Shown piece by piece: positions 24,205 to 46,257 of a stretch of 64,000 nucleotides of DNA. The notes under the pieces were generated by a model, which saw only the letters and a list, made by a program, of their open reading frames with translations, searched no databases and was not told the DNA's origin. The stretch comes from Erpobdella octoculata (taxonomy: Eukaryota; Annelida; Clitellata; Hirudinida; Erpobdellidae), in NCBI GenBank assembly GCA_963978895.1, contig OZ022246.1:7459642-7523641 (forward strand). Reading direction: 5' to 3'. Numbering within the stretch: the first letter of the stretch is position 1; every line of letters begins with the position of its first letter. A program made the translations under genes and the position numbers.

Positions 24205-24394
24205 TGAAAATGTCAAAACGGACTCAATGGATAAAGCAAGGAACAAAGATGAAGCCTTTTCACCAACCGATATGAGCTCTTCTTTCAGATTATGCATTAC
24301 ATCTGAAGCAACGACCAACATGTTCAACCCTGATAACTGGCCTCGCTATGTCGTTGTCCGTGAATGGACTTTTAAACAAAACAACAAGCAATAA
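24205..24394 (+). pseudogene. LINE ORF1, C-terminal fragment
   Basis: Open frame ending at the TAA 24392-24394. It contains AFSPTDMSSSFRLCITSEAT and FNPDNWPRYVVVREW. The FRLCI...NWP..V.VR pattern is that of the C-terminus of ORF1 proteins in CR1/L2/Jockey-group LINEs. The start is missing through 5' truncation. The stop codon overlaps the ORF2 ATG by one base. Confidence 0.65.
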
Positions 24395-27300
24395 TGGAGG
24401 CTGCCACAGATGTAAATATTTTTGACTTATTTGAAAAAGAAAACAAAAACCAGTTTTTTCTTGAAGCTCATGATCCTGATGTCAACTTTTTTAGATCTCT
24501 TAAGATTACTTCCAAATATTATAATAACAAAGAATTGTCCAAATTAATTGAAACTTCACCCAATAACTCATTTGCTATTTTACATATAAATTCACGTAGT
24601 CTGTTTCATAAAGTTCCAGTCCTTGAAATTTTATGTTACAACACAAGAAACTTTTTTTCAATGCTACTGATAACTGAAACATGGCTTTCGGAAGATACTG
24701 CTCCATTAATAATTCTCCCTGGATACTCATTTGTATACAGAAACAGAATAAGTGGTAAAGGTGGTGGTGTGGCTATTTTTATTAGAAATGACATACATTA
24801 CAGAGTGAGAGATGATTTATGTATTGCCAATCCTGTTTTTGACTGGCTGGCAATTGAAATGATAAATAAAAATGGTAAAAAAATATAATATTGAACATCT
24901 ACAGACCTCCTGACTCTGATGCGGATGTTTTTCTTGGCAATCTAAATGAATTTTTAGCATCAATAAACCACAAGTCTGACATCTACATTGGAGGAGATTT
25001 TAATATCAATTTGCTAAATTGTGGACAATTAAGAACAAACTTTGAGAATACACTACTGGAACACAACTTACTACCTACAATAACTAGACCTACTAGAATG
25101 ACCAAACACTCAGCTACACTCATTGATAACATTTTTACAAACAGGTATAGTAACAACGTGAGTGGCATCTTGCTGGATGACTTATCCGACCACTTTCCTA
25201 TCTTCACTATTTTCCAAAGCAGGTTAAATCTAGATAAAACTATTGCTTCCAAAAGAAACTTAAAACCTATGAATGTATTGTCTTTGACTCTCGGACTTCA
25301 GCAAGTAGATTGGTCCAATATCTTGTCCAGCAATGATACTGACGAGGCTTTTAGGATTTTCCAGGATCATCTTACCAGGGTGCTAAACTCAACCTGTCCT
25401 TATCATACTGTCGATCGTAAAGAACGACGTCAGGAGTGGATCACGGAAGAAATTCTCAAATCATCTAAAACCAAACATAAACTTTACGTGAAATCAATCA
25501 AGCATCCGACAACTGAAAATATAGAAAAATACAAAAAATTTAGGAATATGTTTACATCGATCAAACGTGAGGCCGAAAAGAGCTACTACAACACATTGTT
25601 TCAACAGGCAAAGAATGACATCAAAAAGACTTGGACAATTATTAGGAAAGCCTTAAATAAATCTCGTCCTGAATCTATTGAAAGAATTTTTCACAATGGT
25701 CAGCTAGTTGAAGACAAATTATTATTATCCAATATCTTCAATGAATATTTCACATCTATTGGTACCAATACGGCTAACACCATTCCATCTATAACTACTA
25801 ACAATTATAGTGATTACCTGGTCAAACCTGTTTCAGATTCAATTTTTCTTGAAGAAATTACTGAAACTGAAATAGTGAGAACAGTCAACAGTTTCAAAAA
25901 TTCAAGAAGTACTGCAATAGATGATTTAAGTAATTTTTTGCTCAAGTCGATAATAAACTCCATATCCAGTCCTCTTTGTCATATTTTTAATCTCTCATTC
26001 AAGAAAGGCATATTTCCCGAGCCATTAAAGACATCAAAAGTTATTCCAATTTTTAAAAAGGGTGACAAGGAATCCCTTGATAATTACAGACCTATATCAC
26101 TCTTGTCTCCAATCTCAAAACTCCTGGAAAAACTTATGTTCAATAGAATCACGTCTTTTTTCAACAAGCACCACGTCATTCACAGCAACCAATTTGGATT
26201 TAAAGCAAATAGTTCCACTGATCTTGCTCTCATTAATCTCACCCAGCAACTACTACAGCAAATGAACAACAAGCATCTCACAGTGGGTGTTTTCATTGAT
26301 CTTAGCAAAGCTTTTGATACTATCAATCACGACATTCTGCTGAATAAGATCTCACACTATGGTATTCGTGGGACTGCACATTTATGGTTTGTTAACTATT
26401 TGAAAGATAGAAGTCAACTAGTTTCTCTTGGCGACACAAACTCTGCTTTGAGGGGCATATCCATAGGAGTTCCACAAGGTTCAATCCTAGGCCCACTACT
26501 TTTCAACATCTTTGTTAATGACATATTTGAAACTTCTAAACTGCTCTCTACAATATTATATGCTGATGACACCAATTTGTTTTATTCTGGAAATTCTATA
26601 GATGAAGTTACAGCTGTGATGAACATTGAATTAGTGAAATTTTCTCATTGGTTCTCTGCCAATCGTCTCAAAATTAATATCAGCAAAACAAACTACATGA
26701 TATTTGGACCAAAAATTAAATTGAATGCTCTTCCTCTATTTCGTATTGAATATGGTGGAACTTCACTGCCTAGAGTGGGATTCACAAAGTTTCTTGGTGT
26801 TACCATTACGGAAAGTCTGTCTTGGACAGATCATATAAATGCTGTTAGAAGAAAAATGAGCAAATCTGTTGGATTATTATCAAGGTTCAGAAATCGTTTG
26901 AATCATGATATTATATGTCATCTTTATTACTCTTTGATCTACCCACATATTACTTATTGTAATTTGATTTGGGGAAACAGTCCTGTTTCCTCTATGCGTA
27001 CCCTTTCAGTAATCCAGAATCGTTTTGTTAGAATGCTCTACGGACTTGGAAGAACGGACAATGTTGATAAATATATCAATACACTAAATATGTTAACACC
27101 AAGACAAGTTCACTGCTACAGCATCTTGGTTTTCATGTTTAAGCTAATTAATAATATTATGCATTGCCCTGTCTTTGATAATTTTATGTTATCATCAGAT
27201 ATAAAGAATAGACAAACAAGACATACAGGTATCTTTCATTTACCTTACTGCAGATTGAAAATACTTTCTACAAGTATTTACCTCATTGGACCAAAATTAT

Positions 27301-27404
27301 GGAACATTTTACCAGAAGACATCAGATGTGCATCTTCAGTTCACATTTTTAAAATTCTTATCAAGAAATTTATTTGTGAACATAATTTACAATCGTTTCT
27401 ATGA
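24394..27404 (+). pseudogene. LINE ORF2 endonuclease/reverse transcriptase with one frameshift
   Basis: The first frame (24394-24888) carries the endonuclease N-terminal half: LHINSRSL, ITETWLSED and GKGGGVAIFIRND. The second frame (24891-27404, entered without an ATG) carries IYIGGDFNINLL and the LSDHFPIF end of the endonuclease. It then carries the RT domain with FKKGDKESLDNYRPISLLSP, IDLSKAFDTINHDILL, GVPQGSILGPLLFNI and the catalytic LYADDTNLF. A conserved C-terminal region ends at 27404. The two frames meet at the A7 run 24877-24883; one base lost there accounts for the shift. Everything else is open over about 1,000 codons, so the copy is young. Role: target-primed reverse transcription. 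Confidence 0.9.
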
Positions 27405-27596
27405 AAAACTGAGCATTGTGTTTATATTTGATTTTGTGTGTGTATGTGATTTTTGTTTCTTTTTGTAAAGGGTGGCTACACTACAGGCATTGCTTATTAG
27501 TAGTCTCCCTGTTGACATTTCATTTTATTATGCAGATATGTTGACAAATAAACAAATAAATAAATAAATAAATAAATGAGCGGAGCGGAGCTGGAA

Positions 27597-28075
<479 letters not shown>

Positions 28076-28093
28076 TATACATACATACATACA

Positions 28094-28127
<34 letters not shown>

Positions 28128-28238
28128 CAAACATTCATTTATATATATATATAATCTTATAGGCTAATAGATCTATTTCGGCAATTTTTTGCCATCACAT
28201 ACATTATCTATAACCTTTGAAACACAAACAGTACAATC

Positions 28239-29680
28239 GCTATTATAATTAAGACAATTGCCTGTGTTTGTGGGTTTATGTACAAATTGACGGTGTAGCT
28301 ATGGGGTCCCCGTTGGGCCCGACTTTCGCTAATTTTTATATGGGTGATCTTGAAGCACGTGTAATTGAAAATCACACCAAACCTTTTCTGTATTGCCGTT
28401 ATGTTGATGATATATTTGTTTCAGTTGATAACTTAGAAGAACTATTTAAACTGAGAAATGCATTTGTAAAAAATTCTAAACTACAATTTACTTATGAACT
28501 TGCTAATAATAAACATCAAATTCCTTTTTTGGATACTTTAGTTACACGAAATGTATCAAAACTATCTTGCCAGGTCTATACTAAACCCACAAACACAGGC
28601 AATTGTCTTAATTATAATAGCGATTGTCCTGAAAGATATAAGCTAAACGTTATCAATAATTATATTAATAGGGCCTATAAATTTTCCGAAACATGGTCTG
28701 ATTTTCACCATGAAATTCTACAAGTGAAACAACTTTTGATAAATAATAATTATTCTAATTCTATTGTTGATTCAACTATAAATAAATTTATGTCACGTAT
28801 TACTGATAAAAAACATGTTTCAAAACCTAATATCAATAACTCATCAAATTCTTGTATAATTCCATTATATTATGCTAATCAGATGTCTAATAATTATAAA
28901 ATAGATGAAAAAGTGTTGAAAAACATTGTGTATGATAATATTAAGGTTGTAAATAAAGATAATACACTCAGGTTACACATCTATTATAACAATGGAAAAA
29001 CTCATAATCTTTTAATTAAAAATAGTATAAATAATGTTTCTAGCCCTGTAGCACAAACCAACCTAGTGTACCAATTTTCGTGTCCGTTTCCACATGGTCA
29101 GGTGGAAAATTACATTGGTCATACTAGAACTACTCTGTCTCGTAGATTGACTATGCATTGTCAAAGTGGTGCCATATACCAACATATGTCAACACAACAT
29201 TCAATCAAACCATCACATAAATTTCTAATTGATAACACCAGTATACTAATGAAAGAAAATCAACCCATTAAGTTAAAATTAAAAGAAGCTTTAGCTATTA
29301 ATAAATGTAAGCCTTTAATTAATAAACAATGGTATTCTTTTGATTTAACTCTTAAACTTTTTGGTTCTCTAAATAGCATTAAAACTAATAATAATAATAA
29401 TAAATGTTTTAACTCATCTACAACTTCTGTTAAAAATATGCATGTTAATAGTGCCAATGTTTCTTCAGGTATTTCTTCGTTGAATGAATGTTTTGTACCA
29501 GACGTTTGTGTTTCAAAGCATAGGCTATTTTAACTGTGTATTAATACACAAAGTGTGTATCTTAAAAAAAATTCGTGCATTTTTAAATTTGAAATTGTGT
29601 ATTATTAAATATGTTATATTTTAATATTGTTAATTTTCGATTGCATTTTTAACATTTAAACCCAATAATACATAGATAGA
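28239..29680 (+). mobile_element. Penelope-like element, 5'-truncated with inverted 5' duplication
   Basis: Contains the ORF 28268-29533 and an AT-rich 3' UTR. The first ~45 bp (about 28239-28282, attaagacaattgcctgtgt) are the reverse complement of 28585-28630 within the ORF. Inverted 5' pieces of this kind are characteristic of Penelope-like insertions. Confidence 0.8.
28268..29533 (+). pseudogene. Penelope-like reverse transcriptase with GIY-YIG endonuclease, partial
   Basis: 421 codons, with the N-terminal half of the RT missing. Seen: DGVAMGSPLGPTFANFYMG, the catalytic YCRYVDDIF, then IPFLDTLVTR in the RT. The C-terminal part has LVYQFSCPFPHGQVENYIGH then TRTTLSRRLTMHC, which is the GIY-YIG nuclease signature of Penelope-like elements. 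The first few codons derive from the inverted duplication and are not native. No internal stop. Role in the family: reverse transcription primed at nicked DNA. Confidence 0.88.
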
Positions 29681-29705
29681 TATCTATGATATACATATAT
29701 ACATA

Positions 29706-30354
29706 TCTATATATATAAAAATGAATGTTTGTATGTATATACGTCCTTTATGCATTGCTACACCATTCATCCGATCGTAATGAAATTTTCAGACAACCTT
29801 GAGAGTCAAGGGGAATCAAATATAGAGAAAAAATTTTTGAAATCCGTCACAAAATGAGCGGAGCGGGAACTATATATATATATATGTATGTGCGTATGTA
29901 TGTATGTGTGTCTGTGTTTATGTATGTATGTATGTATGTGTTTTTTACCATATTTCGGCACTAAATGCTCCTTCAAAGTATGTATGTGTGTGTATGTATG
30001 TATGTATGTATGTATGTAGAATCGGATTTGGGGGGGGGGGGCAACTGAGAGCGAAAGAATGAGCGGGAAAGCGACAGGGAACGGATAACGACCGGGAGTG
30101 TGTATGTATGTATCTATGTATGTATGTATGTATCTATGTATGTGTGTATGTATCTATGTATCTATGTATGTATGTATGTATGTATGTATGTATGTAGAAT
30201 CGGATCTAGGGGTGGGGGAACTGAGAGCGAAAAAATGAGCGGGAAAGCGACAGGGAACGGATAACGACCTGGAGCGGGGGCGCAAGCGGGAAGGAAACGG
30301 GAGCGAAAAAGAAACGCATAGGTAAACCTCTAAAAACCCCGGGTGCCCCCGCTA

Positions 30355-30355
<1 letters not shown>
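29706..30355 (+). mobile_element. Helitron family 1, short complete copy
   Basis: Starts TCTATATATATAAAAATG after A29705, carries ctacaccattcatccgatcg and the gagcggagcggg motif, and ends cccccgCTAG before T30356. The 3' hairpin has shrunk to ccccgggtgccccc. Inside are two direct copies of gaatcggatt-gggggg...gaacggataacgacc (about 30010 and 30195), separated by (TATG)n. Confidence 0.8.
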
Positions 30356-30391
<36 letters not shown>

Positions 30392-30423
30392 TGTGTGTAT
30401 GTATGTGAGTCAGTCTGTCCTAT

Positions 30424-30700
30424 ATATAAAATGAGCGCTAGCGGGAACGGGAGAGCAAGCGGGGAAGGAAACGGGAGCAAAAGAGAAAAACGATAAAAAA
30501 AACCTCTGAAAACGCCGGGCATATATATACAGACACTAGTGGGGCTTTCCCGGATTTTTTTTAGTTTTTCTCTTGCTTCTGATAATTTTCTCTCTTCAAG
30601 TCTCCTAGCTTCTTTTAGCCCATAAAACGTAAAATAGACCAAGGATGTCTTGCTTAAAGCCTTCAAACGTTGTTACGTAAACTAAATTTGAATTTTATTA
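30424..30700. mobile_element. Two abutting Helitron family 1 fragments
   Basis: 30424-30525 ends aacgccgggcatatat without CTAG. From 30536 a reversed end ctagtggggctttcccgg begins and continues into ttttagcccataaaacgtaa, the internal segment of family 1. The two lie tail to tail. 30700-31469 holds only CA/TA microsatellites and a dispersed repeat (about 31080-31150). Confidence 0.6.
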
Positions 30701-30881
30701 TGCAACAATCTTTGATGTTCATACATAGGCACTTTTGACCTGGAAAGTTTTTTGGTCATAAAAAAATAAAATACCCTATGACCTTCTACTCTTTGAGCTA
30801 TACCTCCATGCCCAATTTTGTTAAATGAGACAGACAAACAGTTATTTATACACACACACACACACATACATATACATATAT

Positions 30882-30919
<38 letters not shown>

Positions 30920-31469
30920 TTTAAATTGTAAAATTAAATAGAGCTTTCTTTCGATAAACTAAAAATGACGGTTCATCTATCTACAGAAAATCTGTAATTC
31001 TTCAATCTTCTTTAAAATTTTATTTTATATTTTATTCAAACTTCATTCAATTAATCTAAAAATTTAATAGAATGTATAGCTCTTGATGACAAATAAATCC
31101 ATCAAATTTCAGCTTGATTGGATAATGGGAAATTGGTAGTTTAAGCGACAAATGGTCCCAGTGTATGGCTCAAGCAAAGCAAACACGGTGAAGTTAATAT
31201 AGAGGGGAGCCTAAGTTTGCTGAAACTTTTATTTCAAAATATTAAAAAAAACAAACACTTGGGATGATGAACTTTATAATATAAACTAACATAGATCGAT
31301 AATTGCGAGCTTAAAGCACCTTTCCAGCCGCAGTAGTAGTTGTCTAACATGTATCGGGTACCCACCACTCAATTGGAGCAATAAAATAAAGCAATGATTA
31401 AACAAACATGATACATAATACAATTTCAAATTAAACTGTGATGTTAAGAAAACAATTATGAATAGCCAA

Positions 31470-39531
<8,062 letters not shown>

Positions 39532-39889
39532 ATTGACTAAATCTCAACTATTTAATACTATTTATAAACTTCTGGTACAAAAATTAAACAAAAAAACTAC
39601 TGAGATTAACTAAAACGACCACCTCTTATTTTAATTTAGTTAAAAAAATTAGATGACGAGCAAGACCGTTACGTGCCAACTTTTTCCGTTTGTTTACAGA
39701 ACTAAAAGGAAATTTTTTTACGAACAGATTTATTTTCAGAAATTCTCACCGCATTTTTATTTTAGAATTATTAATATTTTGATAATTAATTTTTACTAGT
39801 CTTATATTAACTTGCTTTGTCAGGTTACTCGTTTAATCGGACAGACACACACACACGCACACACACAGATATATAAACAGGCCGACAAA

Positions 39890-42065
39890 AACAAGTAAAA
39901 AAATGTGGAAAAAATTAAAAGAGCAATTAAAAATGTACCATTCGAAGAGAGAACTAAATATGATTAAAAAATCAACGTCAGCAAATTCTATAGATATGTC
40001 AACAACAAACTCTCTACATCCCACAGAATTATCCAGATAGAGAAATCAAACGGTGGTGAAACAGAGGATCCTTATGAGATGGGAAATATTTTTAATGAAT
40101 ATTTTTCAAGTGTATTTACAATTGATGACGGTTGTAGGCCAACTCTCGTGCGAAGGACATCGAAGCAACTGGCAAAAATTGACTTCACCCCGGACATTGT
40201 GTTTAAGACATTGGCTAGACTTACTTCTTCTACATCCTCAGGACCCAATGGTATTCCAAATATTTTTCTGAAACGATGTGCATCTAGCCTCGCTCTACCT
40301 CTCTGCTACATTTTCGACTTTTCATTCAAAACTGGGCATCTGCCTAAAGATTGGAAAAAAGCTTTTGTTATCCCATTCTATAAAAAAGGTACAACTTCTT
40401 GTTCTGCAAACTACAGACATATCTCTTTAACGTCCACTTGCTGTCGAGCGATGGAAAAAATTATTAACAAAGCAATACACAACTACTTGGATATCAATAA
40501 GCTAATCTTGCCTAATCAACATGGCTTCCGAGGCGCTAAATCAACGTGCACCAACTTACTCGAATGTACTTATGATTGGTCGAACTCAATCCAGGCACGA
40601 ACGAACTCAGATGTGATCTACTTTGACTTTAAAAAAGCATTTGACTCAGTATCACATCCAAAACTATTGACCAAACTAGAGTCCTACGGAGTGAGCGGGA
40701 GTTTATTAACGTGGCTAAAAAAACTTCTTGAGTGACACAGTACAGATTGTAAGGACCGAAGGACAACTATCTGATATCAAACATGTTACTAGTGGAGTAC
40801 CACAGGGGAGCGTACTATGACCCACCCTATTTCTATTATACATTAACGATATTACCGATAGATTTAACAACTTTCCAGTCTCTCACAAACTATTTGCGGA
40901 TGACATTAAGCTCTACTCCAAAGGTAACAACAGTCGGGAACTTCAAGAATCTGTCAACGACTAGTTGCCTGGGCCGGAGATTGGCAGTTGCCATTGGCCG
41001 AGGAAAAGAGCTTTGTATGCACAATCAAGAGCTCCTCTGATAATGGTTCATCGACATCCTCTTCTCCTAAATCACATTTGTTAAAATCAACTACTTTTGG
41101 CATTACAGGTAAGATATTTGAACCACCCAACTATACCATCGGCTCTCACAAACTGAAGAACACTGACAGCGCCAGGGACTTGGGAGTAGTCATCGACACC
41201 AACCTCAAATCAGACATCATATTGCCAATATTATTCGTGTTGCGTCCCTGAGATCGCGACTTATCACGAAATCATTTCTATCTAAAGATCCTGCTCTGCT
41301 TAAACAAGCCTTCTGTACATACATCCGACCCCTTCTGGAATACTGCTCTCAAGTATAGAGCCCCCATCACCAATACCTCATCGACAACATCGAAATGGTT
41401 CAAAAGAAGTTCACCAAGGCAGTCCCAACTCTCAGGAATCTTCCGTACACGGCAAGACTAAAAGCTCTTGGTCTCCAATCACTCGAGCATAGATGAATCA
41501 TCAATGACCTTTGTTTATGCTATAAACTTTTGCATGGCCTTACCGATTCCGATTTAAGGCATCAACTCAGTTTTTTTGCATACTCCTCAATTAGAGGCCA
41601 CCAACTTAAGTTAAGTTCTGTTTTGAATAGAGTCGATATTACGAAGTTTTTCTGCTCTAATCGTATTATTGTTATATGGAACCACTTGCCTAATGATATT
41701 GTTAGCTCAACTACGTACAGTAGGTTCAAGAGCTTAATTGTGACGGTTGACCTCACGAAATTTCTCGTTTATAAATAGTCATACTGTTTGCCACATTATT
41801 CTTATCTGATATTTGAATGATGTTTGCTTTTTTTGACTATCCTGGATTATACTAAATTTAGTGCTAATATCAGGTTTTCTTCTGAGATTTCTCTTTATGA
41901 CATACTGTCCTACCGAACTGGTTATTTTGATTGCATTTTGTTTCAACTGTATGACTTGACGTTTTTCTTTGTTCTTTTTCTGATTACGTCTCACTTAACT
42001 GTATTCTGTCCGAACAGTTTCAGTGGCCCGTTGGGTCCCTCTGTTTGAGTTGTAATAAATAAATA
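39890..42065 (+). mobile_element. LINE with decayed reverse transcriptase and (AATA)n tail
   Basis: 5'-truncated. The frame at 40079-40735 reads MGNIFNEYFSSVFT, SGPNGIPNIFLKRC, YKKGTTSCSANYRHISLTS, NQHGFRGAKSTCTNLL and FDFKKAFDSVSHPKLLTKL. After a shift come VTSGVPQGSVL and LFADDIKLYSKGN (catalytic FADD), and the C-terminal block NDLCLCYKLLHGLTD (about 41505-41550) to NRIIVIWNHLPNDIV (41655-41700). It ends in (AATA)n at 42050-42070. At least four frameshifts or stops, so inactive. It differs clearly from the LINE at 24205. Confidence 0.8.
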
Positions 42066-42074
42066 AATAAAAGG

Positions 42075-42430
42075 TTTAATCATTTGCACTGTTTCCGATG
42101 AGTAATTGTGGATGGTGCGAATAACATAAGTAAACACTGTTCTACATTTCGGGCACATACCAGTAACATTTGGAGCCCATCTTTTTATGCACTCAACACA
42201 AAAAACTAAGATTAATTCTTTTAATTCGTGCATCAAGATTATTTGCATCGCATAGAGCATGAAAATGATTAATCATTGGCACTGTTTCCGATGAGTAATT
42301 GTGGATAGTGCGAAAAACATAAGTAAACTCTGTTCTACATTTCGGGCACATACCAGCAGCATTTGGAGCCCATCTTTTTATGCACTCAACACAGAAGACA
42401 TGATTGCAATTATTTAACAAGTGAAGCAAA
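42075..42430 (-). pseudogene. Tandemly duplicated half-RING finger fragments
   Basis: Minus-strand frame 42270-42430 reads NNCNHVFCVECIKRWAPNAA then GMCPKCRTEFTYVFRTIHNY. This is the C-terminal half of a C3HC4 RING (CxHxxC..C...CPxC). A second copy follows at 42075-42215 (FCVECIKRWAPNVTGMCPKC). Between them runs MINHFHALCDANNLDARIKR. The first cysteine pair of the RING is not seen. The copies begin right after the tail of the LINE at 42065. They may be remnants of a repetitive RING gene or exons copied by a transposon. Confidence 0.5.
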
Positions 42431-42715
42431 AACAAAGTTTTTTTTAAACACACTTTTATATTTTTTACTACATAAACAATAAACATATTAGCATAGACAA
42501 TAAATAGTTCGACAAAATATCACAAATAATTATTAAATTAAATTTTGTCCAATCGATCCGAAAATTTGATAGAATGCATTGTTAATCAGTTCGGAGGTAT
42601 GTTTAAATGTTTAAGTCTCTAGCTCATCGGGAAGTTAGTTTAAAATTGATTGCAAATAAATTTTGACTACAGATCGACAGACAGAGAAGTCAAGTTAAGT
42701 AAAAGTGTGTAAAAA
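42410..42715 (-). repeat. Dispersed repeat R2, inverted relative to 55090-55430
   Basis: gaagcaaaaacaaagttttt, catattagcatagacaataa, tgatagaatgcattgttaat and ctctagctcatcgggaagtt occur here, and their reverse complements occur in the matching order at 55410 down to 55205. Non-coding. Confidence 0.75.
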
Positions 42716-42878
42716 ACAGAAACGTGTCGGTAATTCAGAGCAAATTAAACAATGCGTATCAAAACTGGAAAAAATTAGATTTGATTCAAATGATCCTGGG
42801 CAATCTCAACTTGAGCAAACATTAAAACTAACCATTTTTAATAAGTTTATCTAAATAATTAACTCTTAATATAGTTTA

Positions 42879-43132
42879 CTAGCGGAGTGCCCGGCGTTGC
42901 CCAGGGTTGTTAGAGGTCTTTCTAGTGTTTGTCTCTTTCGCTCAGGTTTCAATCTCCGGTTGCTTTCCCGCTCCCGTTTGCTTTTCCGTTCTCGGTCGCT
43001 TTTCCGTTCCTGGCCGCTTTCCCGCTTCCGGTCGCTTTTCCGCTCCCGTTCCAGGTCGCTTTCCCGTTCCCGCTTGCTCTCCCGTTCTCGCTCATGCTTG
43101 CTCTCTCATTCCCGTTCTCGCACGCGCTCATT
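42879..43132 (-). mobile_element. Helitron family 1, 3' terminus
   Basis: Begins at ctagcggagtgcccggcgtt preceded by A. Continues through reversed minisatellite units (cccgctcccgtttgctttcc) to cgcgctcattttt. The 5' part is missing. Confidence 0.8.
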
Positions 43133-43134
43133 TT

Positions 43135-43800
43135 TACCAATGCTTTTATTAACTCGTCGGCTCTGTTTCTCTGTCTGTTTCTCTGTCTGTTTCTCTGTCT
43201 GTTTCTCTGTCTGTTTCAAATCTTGCAATCAATTTTTAAGTCACTTCCTGATGATAGATTTTTTTCAAATTTTGCATACATGCTCAAGATAGAAGACAAT
43301 GCAATATTCAATTATTAGTTTTACAATAAGTCAATTAATTTAGTTAATTTTCTTGAGGATTTTATCGAGGGGTTTCTTGAGGGTTTTCTTGAGGGTTTTC
43401 TTGAGGGTTTTCTGGAGGGTTTTCTTGAGGGTTTTCTTGACCACAAAACGCTAACCGACTGGCAGACTATTTTACCAAGTTAACACGAACCACACTCACT
43501 GACCGCGATTCTCAAGCGTGTACGAAATTTTCATGAAAATAGTTGAGATATTTAAATTCGATGCTTTTTGATGATATTTTTATTATTATTACCAATGCTT
43601 TTATTAACTCGTCGTCTCTGTTTCTCTGTCTGTCTGTTTGTTTCTCTGTCTGTTTCAAATCTTGCAATCAATTTTTGAGTCACTTCCTGATGATAGATTT
43701 TTTCAAATTTTGCATACATGCTTAAAATAGAAGACAATGCAATATTCAATTATTAGTTTTACAATAAGTCAATTAATTTAGATAATTTTAATTAATTTCG
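43135..43800. repeat. ~210-bp direct duplication flanking a 15-bp tandem repeat
   Basis: 43135-43350 and 43590-43790 share taccaatgcttttattaact, the 12-bp gtttctctgtct array, ttgcaatcaatttttaagtc and gaagacaatgcaatattcaa. Between them 43368-43440 holds about six copies of gggttttcttga with short spacers. Non-coding. Confidence 0.75.
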
Positions 43801-43924
43801 ATATTTCGATATAATTAAGATATTTCGACTTTAACATAAAATAAAAGAGTAATATAAGAAAAAATTGATTGCAAAATTTGTGTTGTAATTACATATAAGA
43901 GCATTGGTTTTAAAAATTCGTTTT

Positions 43925-45642
<1,718 letters not shown>

Positions 45643-45656
45643 GTTTATATTAATAA

Positions 45657-46166
45657 CTAGCGGGGGTGCCCGGCGTTGCCCGGGGTTTTTAGAGGTTTTT
45701 CTAATGTTTGTCTCTCTCGCTCAGGTTTCCTTCCCCGCTTGCTTTCCCGTTCCCGTTTGCTTTCCCGTTCCCGTTTGCTTTCCCGTTCTCGGTCGCTTTC
45801 CCGTTCCCGGCCGCTTTCCAGCTCCCGGTCGTTTTTCCGCTCCTGTTTGCTCTCCCGTTCCTTTCCCGTTCCCGGTCGCTTTCCCGTTCTCGCTCACGCT
45901 TGCTCTCCCGTTCTCGCTCATGCTTGCTCTCCCATTCCCGTTCTCGATCGAAAGGGAAAGCGACCGAGAACGGGAAAGCTACCGGGAGCGGGAAAGCAAC
46001 CGGGAGCGGGAAAGCAACCGGGAGCGGGAAAGCAACCGGGAGCGGGAAAGCAACCGGGAGCGGGAAAGCGAACGGGAACGGGAAAGCGGAGAAGGAAATG
46101 GGAGCGAGAGAGACAAACATTAGAAAAACCTTTAAAAACCCCGGGCAACACCGGGTACCCCGCTAG
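45657..46166. mobile_element. Two-tailed Helitron family 1 copy
   Basis: ctagcgggggtgcccggcgt at the left (preceded by A45656) and caacaccgggtaccccgCTAG at the right (followed by T46167). The same GC-rich minisatellite runs inwards from both ends and changes orientation near 45945. No 5' terminus inside. Confidence 0.8.
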
Positions 46167-46168
46167 TA

Positions 46169-46170
<2 letters not shown>

Positions 46171-46255
<85 letters not shown>
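46171..46255. repeat. (TA)n microsatellite between two Helitron ends
   Basis: Pure TA of about 85 bp exactly between the CTAG of the two-tailed copy and the CTAG of the next Helitron. Confidence 0.95.

Positions 46256-46256
<1 letters not shown>

Positions 46257-46257
<1 letters not shown>

Larger units (their letters stand above)
24205..27573 (+). mobile_element. Nearly intact LINE (CR1/L2-like), 5'-truncated, with target duplication
   Basis: 3.37-kb insertion flanked by the direct repeat aaatga (24199-24204 and 27574-27579) and ending in an (AAAT)n tail. The flanks, cacaaaatga on the left and aaatgagcggagcgg on the right, rejoin into the Helitron family 1 sequence seen at 8240-8270, so the LINE inserted into an older Helitron. 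It encodes the tail of ORF1 and a nearly whole ORF2. Confidence 0.85.
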
